Assembly (NCBI GenBank): GCA_905116865.2
Contig: CAJHNH020002047.1
Span: 124,001-188,000, forward strand
Length of the DNA: 64,000 nt
Origin: Candidula unifasciata
Taxonomy: Eukaryota > Mollusca > Gastropoda > Stylommatophora > Geomitridae
Direction: 5' to 3'
Shown here piece after piece: positions 10,170-20,639 of the stretch. Position 1 is the first letter of the stretch. Every line of letters starts with the position of its first letter. Below the pieces are notes generated by a model. The model saw only the letters and a list, made by a program, of their open reading frames with translations, was not told where the DNA came from and did not search any database. Position numbers and translations under genes: made by a program.

Positions 10170-11163
10170 TTATATGTCGAAATTGTGGCACAACAGCTGT
10201 AAATACTGTCCAAAAACATGTTCTTTGTGACTGTGGCGCCACTGAAATTCGGCTAAATATGTATTAAACAATGCACGACTAGTGCCGCCTTGGAAACGCT
10301 GTTTCCTTTTGACTTGCATCCACAGCCCTTCAATTGTTTGGGTGTGGATGTCTCCATGTACACGGTCAACAAAATTAATAGCATGAACAACAACGAGATG
10401 TTCATATATGCCATTGTTGAGTTGACCAACGTTGTTGTAGCCTCGCCAGGCATCGGTGACAATCGTCGTTCCTGGTAACACATGCTCACTTATGATGCGT
10501 TCCAATGTTGTCGCATCTCGCCTATTAACAACTTCCAACCAGCAACGACCACTACCACGTTCAACTAGCCCAACTACCCATTGACCACGACGAAAGTAAC
10601 CACGATGGTACTTGCGGTGGAAAAAATAGCTCTCGTCAACTTCAACAACCACTGACTGTCCGCTAGCATCAAATCCTCCCAACTGAGGGTTGCTAAGCAG
10701 CAGCCAGTTGTAACACTCTACCCGAAAATAATTGTTATAGTTGACTACTGTATCACAGCTTGTCAATCTCTCAAAAAAACATCACATTTTTTTGCTTGAC
10801 TTCGAACAACCAGTAAAACATTACCATCACAATTCTTTCAGTTGGGAGTTCACAATTAGCGAAGAACGAACCCGTCCGTACACTGCAACGAGTATTACAG
10901 CGACGACATCGCCAAGAGAATCTATCAGAACATTCTAGCCTTGACACTAATGACATCCGACGGTTGCAAGACGAACAGTCTACTGAGTTCCGTATTATTC
11001 TGTGCATAGCGAGCCATTGCAACCACTGTAGTTTATCGTCCATTATTCTATATAAATCATCAGGTCTGACATCTACAGCTGCCAGTTGATCAACTTGTAG
11101 AATATTATTGCTTATAAGTTTTGGAGCCGATGGTCTGCCTGCCATAATTAAAAGTAGCTGCAC
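10170..11163 (-). pseudogene. Merlin / ISXO2-like transposase, full length with one frameshift
   Basis: Two minus-strand frames together make a complete Merlin-type transposase of about 328 residues. The N-terminal frame (11163-10771) has MAGRPSAPK, a zinc-binding region with CSSCNRR and CRRCNTRC, and SVRTGSFF. The C-terminal frame has VEVDESYFFHRKY (first Asp), [13 protein letters not shown] (second Asp) and HTQTIEGLW (Glu), ending LCHNFDI. All three catalytic acids are present. The only break is a one-base shift at a run of seven T (minus strand) near 10785, which could be a sequencing error in a homopolymer. It diverges markedly from the 8831 copy, so they are not a recent duplicate pair. 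Confidence 0.93.
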
Positions 11164-12240
11164 AAATTATCAAAGAAATATTTCCACTTTATTCACAACT
11201 TTTGCCGATAAGCAATTAATTATCTACGCAAGTGCACAAATTCGCAAAGAGACTGTGACGAGGTGCATTCGGTGAGTCCAGAATTCCTTCTAAACGCAAC
11301 AACAAAAAAAGTACACAAGTCCAACAGAAACCTTTACAAAGTGAAACAATGAGGTGACTGAACAGCAAACCCAAGCGATCTTCCTAGCAGCGATCAAAGT
11401 GTCTGACCAACCAACAATTTATCTCAGTGGAATTTAACGTTAGCTTAACAGCTGGACCAGGGAACGCATCTACGTTGAAAAATTATGCAATCTTCCAGTC
11501 GAACAGACAAAAGACCTGAACTTGCGGACAGGCAGGTGGCTAATTACCACGGGTTAGAGTTGAGACGTAGCGGGCATTCTCAGACCAGTCGACAACTTTG
11601 ATGTCCAGAGTTCAAACAGGATAGCGGGTCCAGTTGTCTAAGCAAGCGAATTTCGCACATTAATGTGATACACGTAATCTACCTAGTGATGTCTAGTGAT
11701 GTTACAACATATTCGTAATCACAAGGGCGGAACTTGGACAACAGGGTAGAACATTTACGGATGCCTGTGGCCTGATTGATTATTATGCCAAAAGAGAAAA
11801 TCTAACCATTTTTCGAAAATAAAAATTTCAAAAATGGAAATATTTGAACTACTGCATGTAAACAGTGAAAGTAGGTGCAAACATTAGTTAAGCAATATAT
11901 AAGTAACCTGCAGTCTTCATCTTTTATCATCTTACCAAAAGTATATCTATATCGATAAACGCCTTTTCCCTTCTCCCGAGGATACTCAGTCAGCTCAATA
12001 TATTTCACGAGTCTTTATTAGGAGGCTGTATCTGTTTAACCAGGGACTATTACAACCAACCAATAATCGACTTCCGTAACAATAATAACCACGTATTGAT
12101 GCCCTTCCAAGTAGCGACAAGTCACACACAAGACATTTTTTGTGGGTTCCAAGAAGAAAAAAAAAGAATTGATCCACTGCCACCTGAAAAGAATGTTGTA
12201 AAAGGCAACTAATTAGGACTGCTGAAATCAGATGTGTTGG
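11164..12240. other. Non-coding interior of the composite element
   Basis: No conserved ORF, RNA or tandem array is seen. Base composition is moderately AT-rich. It probably holds the 5' flank of the minus-strand transposase. Confidence 0.6.
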
Positions 12241-12945
12241 GGCGAAAGGCCCAGATATCGCAACCTAGCACGAAAGGCGCAGATATAGCAGCGTATTTGT
12301 AAACCACAACTATGCCAACCGCCATTTCAAGGGCGAACAAAAAAAAAAGGAGATTAGCTGCCCGTGACATGACCATTGAGCATTTCGCCGCCGCTATCGC
12401 AGCCTAGCTGTTAACTACAAGACCGAGCGAAAGGCGCAATCGCAGCCTATATCGCAGCCTAGTTGTAACCACAACACAACGTGCAAACCACCCTTTTAAC
12501 TGCTTATCAACTGTTGTAACTACAAAACAACGTCTAAACCACCCTTTTAAAAGTGAAAAAAAATTTGCCGTCGCTATCGCAACCTAGCTGTTAACCACAA
12601 GACCGAGTAAAGGCGCAGATATCACAGCCAAGACCGAGTAAAGGCGCAGATATCGCAGCCTAGTTGTTAACCACAACACAACGTGCAATACTACAAAACA
12701 ACGTCTAAACCACCCTTTTAAAAGTACAAAAAAATTTGACGCCGCTATCGCAACCTAGCTGTTAACCACAAGACCGAGTAAAGGCGCAGATATCGCAGCC
12801 TAGTTGTCAACCACAACACAACGTGCAATACTACAAAACAACGTCTAAACCACCCTTTTAAAAGTAAAAAAAATTTGCCGCCGCTATCGCAACCTAGCTG
12901 TTAACCACAAGACCGAGTAAAGGCGCAGATATCGCACCCTTTTGA
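12241..12945. repeat. Complex tandem repeat, unit about 139 bp
   Basis: Units share GCTATCGCAACCTAGCTGTT, AAGACCGAGTAAAGGCGCAG, and AACAACGTCTAAACCACCC followed by TTTTAAAAG. The phrase GCTATCG begins at 12573, 12744 and 12883 (steps of 171 and 139 bp), and a more scrambled part lies at 12241-12560. Shorter internal repeats of GGCGCAGATATCGCAGCC are nested inside. Confidence 0.92.
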
Positions 12946-12978
12946 AGAAAAAAATAGAAAAATGTTTTTTTTTTTTTT

Positions 12979-13061
12979 GGCCTGCCGGAGAATCGAACCC
13001 CGACCAACCCGATCACCAGCGTAACAAGCAGACTGCATATCAACTATACTAGCGAAGACTC
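12979..13061 (-). pseudogene. tRNA-like sequence with A tail
   Basis: On the minus strand there is a perfect A box TAGTATAGTTG, a B box GGTTCGATTCT (one mismatch) and a T arm that pairs 5 of 5, counting one G-U. The anticodon stem is poor and the acceptor stem does not pair, so this is not a working tRNA. A run of A follows its 3' end directly (12967-12978 as T on the + strand), as in a retroposed tRNA or the head of a SINE. Confidence 0.7.
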
Positions 13062-13201
13062 AGTATTTTGTTCAAACGAACTTATATAATAAAAGAAGGC
13101 ATTTCCTGTTCCATATTTTTAACAACATGACCTCTTAGGTCCCTAACAACGACCTCTTGAGGCCCTGAATGGGATTTTTTGTCTTTGAATAATATGGGGC
13201 C

Positions 13202-13639
13202 TGTAATAAACCTTGGCTTGACTTGGACTGCGCTTTGGCTTACTACTTATTGGCTTTAGCCACGGCTCACTCTCTGGATGTTACTGCTACACAACATGCA
13301 CTACTTTAACGTCTAGAGTTGACAACACAAACGCCGCTCAGCTTCTTGGTACATTCTGTCAGTTTATTCTGGTCCATTTATTTCACATGTTGAAACATTA
13401 TTCACACTTTATCACTCGCGACCTATTCGAACATTAAACATTTGCGCAACATAAAGACGACATCTTCAAATACTACAACCGTCTTCTCTGACTTCTGATG
13501 ATCCACTGACCACGAGGCTAGCTCGGGCTTTCCCTCGCTTCCTCGACTAGGCACAAGTATCTCGTGCTGTCCCTTGTTGCACGGACTTTCTGCTTGCCAC
13601 TATGTAATCGTGAGGACCATGCAAAGCAGGGTCATTACA
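13202..13639 (-). repeat. 3' LTR (438 bp)
   Basis: Starts TGTAATAAACC and ends GGGTCATTACA on the + strand. About 335 bp at its right side are identical to the other LTR but for one base (CTAGAGTTG against CTAGGGTTG). The leftmost 100 bp are strongly diverged. Confidence 0.93.
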
Positions 13640-13653
13640 TCCTCCCGCCTTTT
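13640..13653 (-). promoter_or_regulatory. Polypurine tract
   Basis: On the minus strand AAAAGGCGGGAGGA sits immediately before the LTR start TGTAATG. This is the expected position of the plus-strand primer in LTR retrotransposon replication. Confidence 0.8.
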
Positions 13654-16295
13654 AACAAAATGATACTTTATGGAACATCAAGTATCATTTTCCATTCAAC
13701 TTTTGAATGAATTAATAGCACTAAAATCTAACTTCGCTATTCAGGATTAGTGTTCCTAATTAGCCTAAATTACTGCCCTTATTTTAATTTTCTACTGTAT
13801 GCTTTTTCTAGTACTAAACTGGTGAAGGGTATATTTATCTTTGCACGTATTGCAACTGTAGTATAGCTTCGTCACTATATCTATTCTATCAGGTTCAAGT
13901 GAAATGATCATTGTGATGATGGTGATGATAATGGTCAACTTTGAGATATTTACTACAGGAATAATAAATCAATTTAAATGTATTACTGCTAGGAATTATG
14001 GTTTCTGATTATCCTTAATTACTGCCCTTTAAAACTGCTTTCAGTATTTACTGCATGCTTTCCCTGTACTGAGCTGGTGAAGAGTTTATACCATCTTTAC
14101 ACCTATTGCATCTGTAGTATTGTTTAGTCCCTATATCTAATCTATCAGGTTCAAAGTGAAATGATGATAGTGATAATGATTGTCTGCTTCGAGATGTTTA
14201 CTACATAGAAAATTGGATTCAACCAATATTTCTACATCACCTTTCACAGGGTGTTAAACCCCAAGGACTCTTAGCCGATATGATAGTGATAAGATGATTG
14301 TCAGCTTTGAGATATTTACTACATAGAAAATTGGATTTAACCAATGTTTCTACCTCACCTTTCACAGGGTGTTAAACCCCAAGGACTCTTAGCCGATATG
14401 ATAGTGGTAAGATATATTTAACATAGTGCTTCTAGTTTCCCAAAAGCTCTATAACACCTTTTACAGGGTAATTACCCAACCCCAAGGAATCTACCACAGA
14501 AAAAAAAAAAAATGCATGTTGAGATATTTTTTTCATAGACCAAAGTCTCACCTTTCACAGAGTAATTACCCAACTCCAAGGAATCTAACATGAAAACAAT
14601 GATAGCTGAGATATATTTTTCATAGATCTTAGAGTTTCCTCCAAGTCTATAACCACCTTTAACAGAGTATTCAACTCCAAGGAATCTCAGATGAAATGAC
14701 TATTGGGATGATTTTTAATAGAGTTTAGGGTTTCCCCACCAGTCTCTATATCACCTTTAACGGAGTATTCAACTCCAAGGAATCCCACAACCTTTTCCCC
14801 CTTTAAATGGATACAGATGAGTTCAACTCCTCTACTGTGCTTGTGCTTTGATGTGTGCTCTTTTTCTTTACCATCAGTATGTCTATTCAGCATCAGTATA
14901 ACTATAGATGGTTCCTAATCTTGGATGTGGTGGACAACTTTAGCATGTCCCTGTGCTGTGTACCTATGCCAAAACATTTCAAATTGAATTTATGTAAATC
15001 ATTCTGTGGAAAAAGATTTCTATATGATCTATTGCTAAATATTTAATTTGGTTGTGCTGTTCCTGGGGAGAGAGTTTTTTTTTTTTTTTTCCCTAACTTT
15101 TGAACTAATGTCATTACATGAATCCTAAAATAATCCTAATGAACTACAAACCTAAGTAAATATGTACACTATTAAAATACTACCCACAAATCTTTCATTC
15201 ATCATTCATTCCTGTTTTATTCTCTTTCATTCCCATTCATTCCAATAACTATTTTTGATCTTGATCCATCCCTGCAGGCTGTGTGTGTCTTGCTTGTACT
15301 CGGCGCTTGCTTTCAAGGTTGTCATTCCTTGGTTTGCTCAACTGTCTGTTCTGCTCTGGGGTCTTTCATGGTAGGATAACTGGTAATCTTGCAAATATAC
15401 TGACTAAAAATATTATAATTTTATAAGTTAACACAAAACTATTATCATTGTTCAGTGACTGTATACACTAATATGCCACCTTTAAAATAATAATTAAACG
15501 GAAGGTGTTTAATACACACAGTTTGTGGCTGATTTTTATAAATGACATCAGGTGTCTATGCACTTTTGTAAAATACTTTATCATTAATTTAATATTTACA
15601 CAAACACTTTAAGTATGTAAGATGATCTACCTTTCACAGTAGCTATCACAATTGTGTAAACACGATATAATACTGACGTTTTTTGTTGTTCTTGATTGAG
15701 CTTAAACAGTCGGAATGCTTCATTATTCTCGCATTCTTTATTTTATGATACGTTTGGTATTCGATGATCTTGATATTGTATAGATGCTCTTGAAGTGTCG
15801 CTTAGAATTTGACGATTTGAAATGTTTCAATGTTGATTTTGAGGTATTTGGAGAAAATAATTTCGTGCTCCTTGATGGTGATCTTGAAATTTGGATCATT
15901 CAGTGGCTGATATGTTTCTGTTCATTCCTTGTACAGTACTGGTTGGTGATTTATGATTTTGATTGAAATAAGACAATCTTGAAGATGAAGACTGATAAAC
16001 TGTCAATTCTTGATGATTGTTCAGGTTTACTCTTGATTGTTTGGTTGAAATAAGACAATCTTGAAGGTAAGAATGGTAAAGTATCAATTCCTGATGATCG
16101 TTTAGGTTTACTCTTGGTCGTATGGTTGCCAGTGGTTCTATGTAGGTTCTTGACTGGTGATAATATTGAGCTTCATGCATGGTGATATGTTAGATTGATG
16201 TTGATGTTCAGGATGATGGGCTGTATGGTTTCAAGTAAGTAAATAGTGATACTTCAGTTCATAAATAAATATGGCAATTTTCCTTGAATCAGCTG
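13654..16295 (-). other. Non-coding interior of LTR element with repeats
   Basis: AT-rich, with no pol motifs on either strand. It holds local repeats: a 118-bp tandem duplication (14201 and 14319, phrase CTACATAGAAAATTGGAT), a looser 240-bp repeat (13850 and 14095), several CTTTxACxGAGTATTCAACT-type units to 14790, and a two-copy repeat of about 85 bp at 15965-16120. Confidence 0.75.
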
Positions 16296-17414
16296 TTATT
16301 TTTGTTGATGGAGATGCCTTTGTTCCCAGACTCTTATGTCTTCATCAGAACAGTCTCTAATGTTGAAGTCTTTGTATCCCAGAATCACATCTGTTCCGAT
16401 ATCGTTCGTTACCAGTACTTTCAATGGTTTTGATATATAGGGCGACTTCAAATAAATATAAGCTGTCCGTAATCGCATCAAAAAATCTTCTCTGTCTAAA
16501 CAGTAAATCATGTCTTCGCTTAAATTTGATTTTTCTATAAATTTTTCACAAACCAAAGTGATATTTGATTTTTTATTTAATTGCATTTGTGCTGGTTTGT
16601 TGTTTATCAAACATTTAGTTGACTTTCCACAATATTTTTTACTTGTTGCTATGTGGAATTGATCATAATCTATATATTTATTGTCCTCTAAGAATGAAAA
16701 TTCTTTATTCATGGCTTGTCTATCCAGTGGTATTTCACAATCTGGCTGTTTCATACACTGAGTTTCTTTTGTCTCGACTGATGTCATTGTTGGAACAGTG
16801 ATATCCTTTGCTTGATTAATTTTCATTGTTTCTGAGTTTGACTTTTTCTCTGTTTCAGTGGCTGTTGTCTTTTTGGATTCACTTTTGTTGCTCGTATTGC
16901 TTTTGCTGGATTCTAATTCTGCAATGATGATTTCGTTCTTTATCTTTTTAGTTCCTGGACATATTATTTGGTATGTTCCTATCCAAATTGTATGAGGCTC
17001 TGTTGTTTTTCCCTGTTTTTTCCTCCAGTCGCATACTGCACAATCTTGAGTAGGTAACGTAAGAGCTTCTGAATCCATTCTTTCTTGCTTAGTTTTCGCA
17101 TACCAAGATCTTTTCTTGTCTTTCAACATCTGTTTCCCAACACAGTGTTTTACAATATGTCCAAATGCTGAGCAAAAATGGCATTTTTTAGGGTTGTTGT
17201 TGTTTTGTTTATTTTGCCACTTTTTATTTACCAAGTCTTCAATATAATTTGAATATTTAGGATCTCTGTCGCAGATAGTTGAAGAACTATGCTGGTACTT
17301 ACAAAAACTGCACATCTTGATCTTCTGGTTACTTATCGATGTATCTTTCATTGTTGTCGCTGCAGACACTTGCGACAAAGTGTTCTTACTTTTTACCCAC
17401 CGTTTAGATGCCAT
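16296..17414 (-). CDS. Gag-like protein with CCHC knuckle, 372 aa
   Basis: An intact minus-strand ORF inside the LTR element, starting about 400 bp after the primer site. Near residues 78-91 is a single CCHC zinc knuckle CHFCSAFGHIVKHC, which in retroelement Gag binds the RNA. Another CxxC pair (CSFCKYQHSSSTIC) lies near residue 35. The middle is rich in Lys, Ser and Thr. The C-terminal 120 residues resemble a retropepsin fold: KCLINNKPAQMQL, then NITLV, then LKVLVTNDIGTDVILGYKDF. The expected catalytic Asp-Thr/Ser-Gly is replaced by LNKKSN, so it should be inactive as a protease. The family (Ty3/Gypsy or BEL) is not settled. Confidence 0.8.
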   Translation of the reverse strand: MASKRWVKSKNTLSQVSAATTMKDTSISNQKIKMCSFCKYQHSSSTICDRDPKYSNYIEDLVNKKWQNKQNNNNPKKCHFCSAFGHIVKHCVGKQMLKDKKRSWYAKTKQERMDSEALTLPTQDCAVCDWRKKQGKTTEPHTIWIGTYQIICPGTKKIKNEIIIAELESSKSNTSNKSESKKTTATETEKKSNSETMKINQAKDITVPTMTSVETKETQCMKQPDCEIPLDRQAMNKEFSFLEDNKYIDYDQFHIATSKKYCGKSTKCLINNKPAQMQLNKKSNITLVCEKFIEKSNLSEDMIYCLDREDFLMRLRTAYIYLKSPYISKPLKVLVTNDIGTDVILGYKDFNIRDCSDEDIRVWEQRHLHQQK

Positions 17415-17810
17415 TCTGATAAACGCACATTGATGTTAAAATGTCACTGTGGTTATAAAGCTTAACGTAACTTTTGTTCCCAAACGTAGTTCATAGTTTG
17501 CTGGTTTCCGCGAAACAATAATCGTCACAAATCTGATTTAATTCACAAACTTGATTTATAATATTTACGATATGTACCTTTGGTAAAACATGAAACTTCC
17601 TGAATCCGCAAAACTTGGCGATACGGTGTGTGGCAGGGCGTAGATGACACACCGGTTTTCATTGGTCGGTAGCTGACCTGTCGGCGCTTGCTGTGTTAAT
17701 TATAGGCTCTGCTCGGGTGAAGTACACTGTTTTCCGCATGTTTATCTTACCTTGGAAGAAACAAAAATGTTTTCCTATGCTTATGGTCCGCGTTGTTTCT
17801 AATTTCCTTC

Positions 17811-17824
17811 GGACAAGCACCCCA
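17811..17824 (-). promoter_or_regulatory. Candidate primer-binding site
   Basis: Two bases inside the 5' LTR, the minus strand reads TGGGGTGCTTGTCC, close to the known proline-tRNA primer-site sequence TGGGGGCTCGTCC with one extra T and one or two changes. The position is right; the match is suggestive only. Confidence 0.5.
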
Positions 17825-17826
17825 CT

Positions 17827-18252
17827 TGTAATAAATCTTGGTCTACTTGAAATGAAGCGTGGTCTGCTTGGAATGAACCTTGACGTAGACCTGACATGTA
17901 CCTTGATTTACACCAACTTTAACGTCTAGGGTTGACAACACAAACGCCGCTCAGCTTCTTGGTACATTCTGTCAGTTTATTCTGGTCCATTTATTTCACA
18001 TGTTGAAACATTATTCACACTTTATCACTCGCGACCTATTCGAACATTAAACATTTGCGCAACATAAAGACGACATCTTCAAATACTACAACCGTCTTCT
18101 CTGACTTCTGATGATCCACTGACCACGAGGCTAGCTCGGGCTTTCCCTCGCTTCCTCGACTAGGCACAAGTATCTCGTGCTGTCCCTTGTTGCACGGACT
18201 TTCTGCTTGCCACTATGTAATCGTGAGGACCATGCAAAGCAGGGTCATTACA
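17827..18252 (-). repeat. 5' LTR (426 bp)
   Basis: Direct repeat of 13202-13639, with TGTAATAAATC at the left and ATTACA at the right. The leftmost 90 bp differ from the other LTR, while the rest is virtually identical. Confidence 0.93.
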
Positions 18253-18273
18253 GGGCCGTTATTCGGAAGAGTG

Positions 18274-18693
18274 TGCTGAAAAGGCTCCGTAGCTGCAATA
18301 TTTTGTTAGTGTTTGCTATACTGTGAAGCTCGCTGATATACTTTTCGTTAGATTTTATATCTAAGGAATGACCGGAGTCAAAAGAAGAAGAAGAAGAATG
18401 CTGTGTAAGCCTGAATGTCGACTGAAGTTAATAATTATAATAGTTTAATAGTTATCATCATAGTTATGAAGTTTAGCTAGCAAGTTTGTAGAATAACTTT
18501 CGACTTTTATTTTACGTACATCCTATTTTCCTTTCGCGATGAAAATGGTCCAGTATAAAACATAGTCTTACTTGTTTGAATCAACCGAAGGAAAGGCTGA
18601 ACCTGAACATGGTTGCGACGTTTAATTTGCACTAAGATGTTTGGCTTCCACTCCCCGCTAGACGCCATGTTTGTTGTTGTTGGTGACTGGTTT
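18274..18693. repeat. Non-coding tail of duplication (copy B)
   Basis: Matches 1663-2056 with scattered substitutions and small indels. It has an extra stretch near 18640-18665 (CTTCCACTCCCCGCTAGACG) that copy A lacks. Confidence 0.8.
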
Positions 18694-19250
18694 AGTTTCG
18701 TATAAATACTTGATATACTCAAACAAGTTTCATCATCATCATCAGGTGCCTTGCCGACTGGCGTGGGCGATCATGCCTCTCCATAATCTGCGATCTCCTG
18801 CAGCATGTATCAGTTCGTGTGCCGACACACCTCCATGCCATGCAACAAGACTGTCAAGCATCTTCTCTCGTTGTCTTCCTCTATCCCTCCTCCCACAGAT
18901 CTCTCCAGTGGTCACAACATGTTCTATTTTCCCTCTTCTCATAACATGGCCGAAAAATGATGACTATCTCCTTCTGATGTCTGTGATAAGTTGTCTTCGG
19001 ACTCCCGACTCTTTCAAAACCTCTTGGTTGCTCTTTTTGGCTGTCCGAGATATTCTAAGCATTCTTCTGTAAAACCACATCTCCGCGGCCTCCAGAAATT
19101 GTTTGGCCTGCCTACCGATTGTCCAGAATTCACAGCCATATGTTAAGTATGTAGCAAGCAAGAATTCTTTTTCTAACTCCCAATGGCAAGGATATATAGC
19201 ATAAGATGTTTTTAATTTTATAAAATGCAGTTTTTGCCTGTCCAATTCTT
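18694..19250 (-). mobile_element. RTE-like retrotransposon C-terminal fragment (copy B)
   Basis: Minus-strand reading gives the C-terminal part of an RTE-type ORF: YGCEFWTIGRQAKQFLEAAE, then MWFYRRMLRISRTAKKSNQE, then VRRQLITDIRRR, and in a shifted frame HVVTTGEICGRRDRGRQRE. These stretches are typical of the region after the polymerase domain. Two or more frame changes make it non-functional. The part to 19000 is shared with 3278-3559. Confidence 0.85.
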
Positions 19251-20639
19251 GTAACAGAGTTATTAAGTCATAGCTTATTTGTTAGAAGGCACAGAGTTAT
19301 GATGTACTGAAAATCAACAAGTTTTGACAGCCTTGACATTCCCTTTTCCAGAGTCTTCTTTTCTTGCCAAAACAAGCTATTGACATCAAACTGAGGTTGT
19401 CTGGCCTTGACCTTCTTTCTAGAAGTTTTGAAATGCATATTTTTTCATCATGTGACCCAACCTTGTCGTACTAGTAAATACCTTATTCTACTTGTTTTTT
19501 TTTTTTTTAGAAACTTCTATGACCTCAATGGTCAGTTAAACTACTATATCTGTGTAGAATAGGATGATGAAATCTGATGCAATCGAGATATTTTTAGAAA
19601 GTCTCACGTGAGAACCTACCTAGTAAACAAGTTGAGGCGTACTAGAATATTCTGGAAGCAGACAAAGCGGGAAGAAAACAAATACCTAGCATTCCAGCAT
19701 CCAAGTATAAATAATGAGTAACAAAGCCCTCAGAGTTATAAGCATCCAAATTCGTCCTTTTTAGGACGAAATTTTTTGTCATTTGAAGCCCTACTCTGGC
19801 TTTTGCCAGGGGCCGCAATATAGGCAGGCCATACATATGGCCAAATGTCTGAACGCGGTTTCTGGGACCTCTCCACGGCGATCCTCATCCGCATGGTGGC
19901 ACTTTGTGTCATTGGGTGTTTATCGCTTGTGTGATGTCCTGGTGGGGTTTAAAGTCCGTTCCGTTCCTGCCCTCAGGGCAATTCTTCAGTCCACAAGACT
20001 CAAGAGAGAAGAGGTCAGTCACATGGACTCTCAAGACAGCCTTCAGTGGTAGAGATGTTAGCCCAACACTAGAAGCCTTCAGTCGTTGAGACTCAGAGGA
20101 CGAGCGACTAGTCTCAATGATCCTCGATGCCATCTCAACACTGGAAGGAGAGTAGCCGTTCATATTTAACCTAGAAGACAGTCACTAGACATGAAACGAG
20201 ACATCGAGCTACAGAGACGACACACAAGATACATGGACCCATGGAGAACAGAGACATATTAGGAACACTATAGAGATGTTAGAGTCAACGATCAAGACGT
20301 TAGTACCAAACAGCACTAGAAGCCCGGTGGCAGTTAGAGACACTAGAATCAGTTAACAAAGTAATTAGAGATGAAGAACACAGCGCGAACCCACGTGTAT
20401 TAAGCCATTGAGGGAACACAGCGCTATTCAGAATATCATTGATGTATTTGTGACATCGTTGAAGTATCACAATAAAGACAGTGTAGACGAGAACTGTTGT
20501 TTCATTCTGTTTCTTATTTCAATTATGCATCTTCGATCTGATGTTATCCATGTGCCCAGATACTTAAATTTATGTACTTGTCCTAAAATAACACCATATT
20601 TTGTTTACACTTTAAATTTTCAAATTTGCTAAACATCTG
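19251..20639. other. No recognised feature
   Basis: Holds a T run (19493-19508) and short ORFs without family motifs. The stretch 20080-20470 is rich in ACTAGA/AGAGAC phrases and contains CAATAAAGACAG, but no element boundary is clear. Confidence 0.5.

Larger units (their letters stand above)
13202..18252 (-). mobile_element. Non-autonomous LTR retrotransposon, nested
   Basis: Two direct long repeats starting TGTAAT and ending ATTACA flank 4.2 kb of internal sequence. The element is bounded by a perfect 5-bp target duplication GGGCC (13197-13201 and 18253-18257). Orientation is minus: a polypurine tract adjoins the left LTR, a proline-tRNA-like primer site adjoins the right LTR, and the only ORF, gag-like, is on the minus strand. 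No reverse transcriptase, RNase H or integrase is seen, so movement would need another element's enzymes. The insertion splits the right terminal inverted repeat of the Merlin element. Confidence 0.93.
7991..18273. mobile_element. Merlin-type composite DNA transposon with nested LTR element
   Basis: The left end CACTCTTCCGAATAACGGCC and about 10 further bases are exactly inverted at the right end (18273 back to 18253, then continued before 13202 once the nested LTR element is removed). Similarity continues inwards as GAGCCTCAAAGGG against GGGCCTCAAGAGG. Inside are two Merlin/ISXO2-like transposase copies, tandem repeats and a tRNA-like sequence. No clean target duplication is visible, and 2 bp of the right end and the ATATATATAATA of the empty site are missing, suggesting a small rearrangement. 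Whether both transposases entered with one element or one is a second insertion is unresolved. Confidence 0.8.
6283..19000. repeat. Segmental duplication, copy B with 10.3-kb insertion
   Basis: 6283-7990 matches 1-1660, and 18274-19000 matches 1663-2056 plus 3278-3559. Between them lies an inserted composite element (7991-18273). Flanking host sequence reads through continuously in copy A. Differences between copies are scattered single bases and small indels. Confidence 0.88.

Noticed and set aside
12979..13061. Functional tRNA gene
   Set aside because: A and B boxes are good, but the acceptor stem does not pair and the anticodon stem is poor.
7991..18273. Simple target-site duplication of the 10.3-kb element
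   Set aside because: Flanks AATTTATAG and TGCTGAAAA do not match; the empty site in copy A has an extra ATATATATAATA, so the duplication, if it existed, is lost.
19783..20089. Overlapping + strand ORFs of 61-89 codons
   Set aside because: No recognisable motif; composition is consistent with chance in a GC-richer patch.
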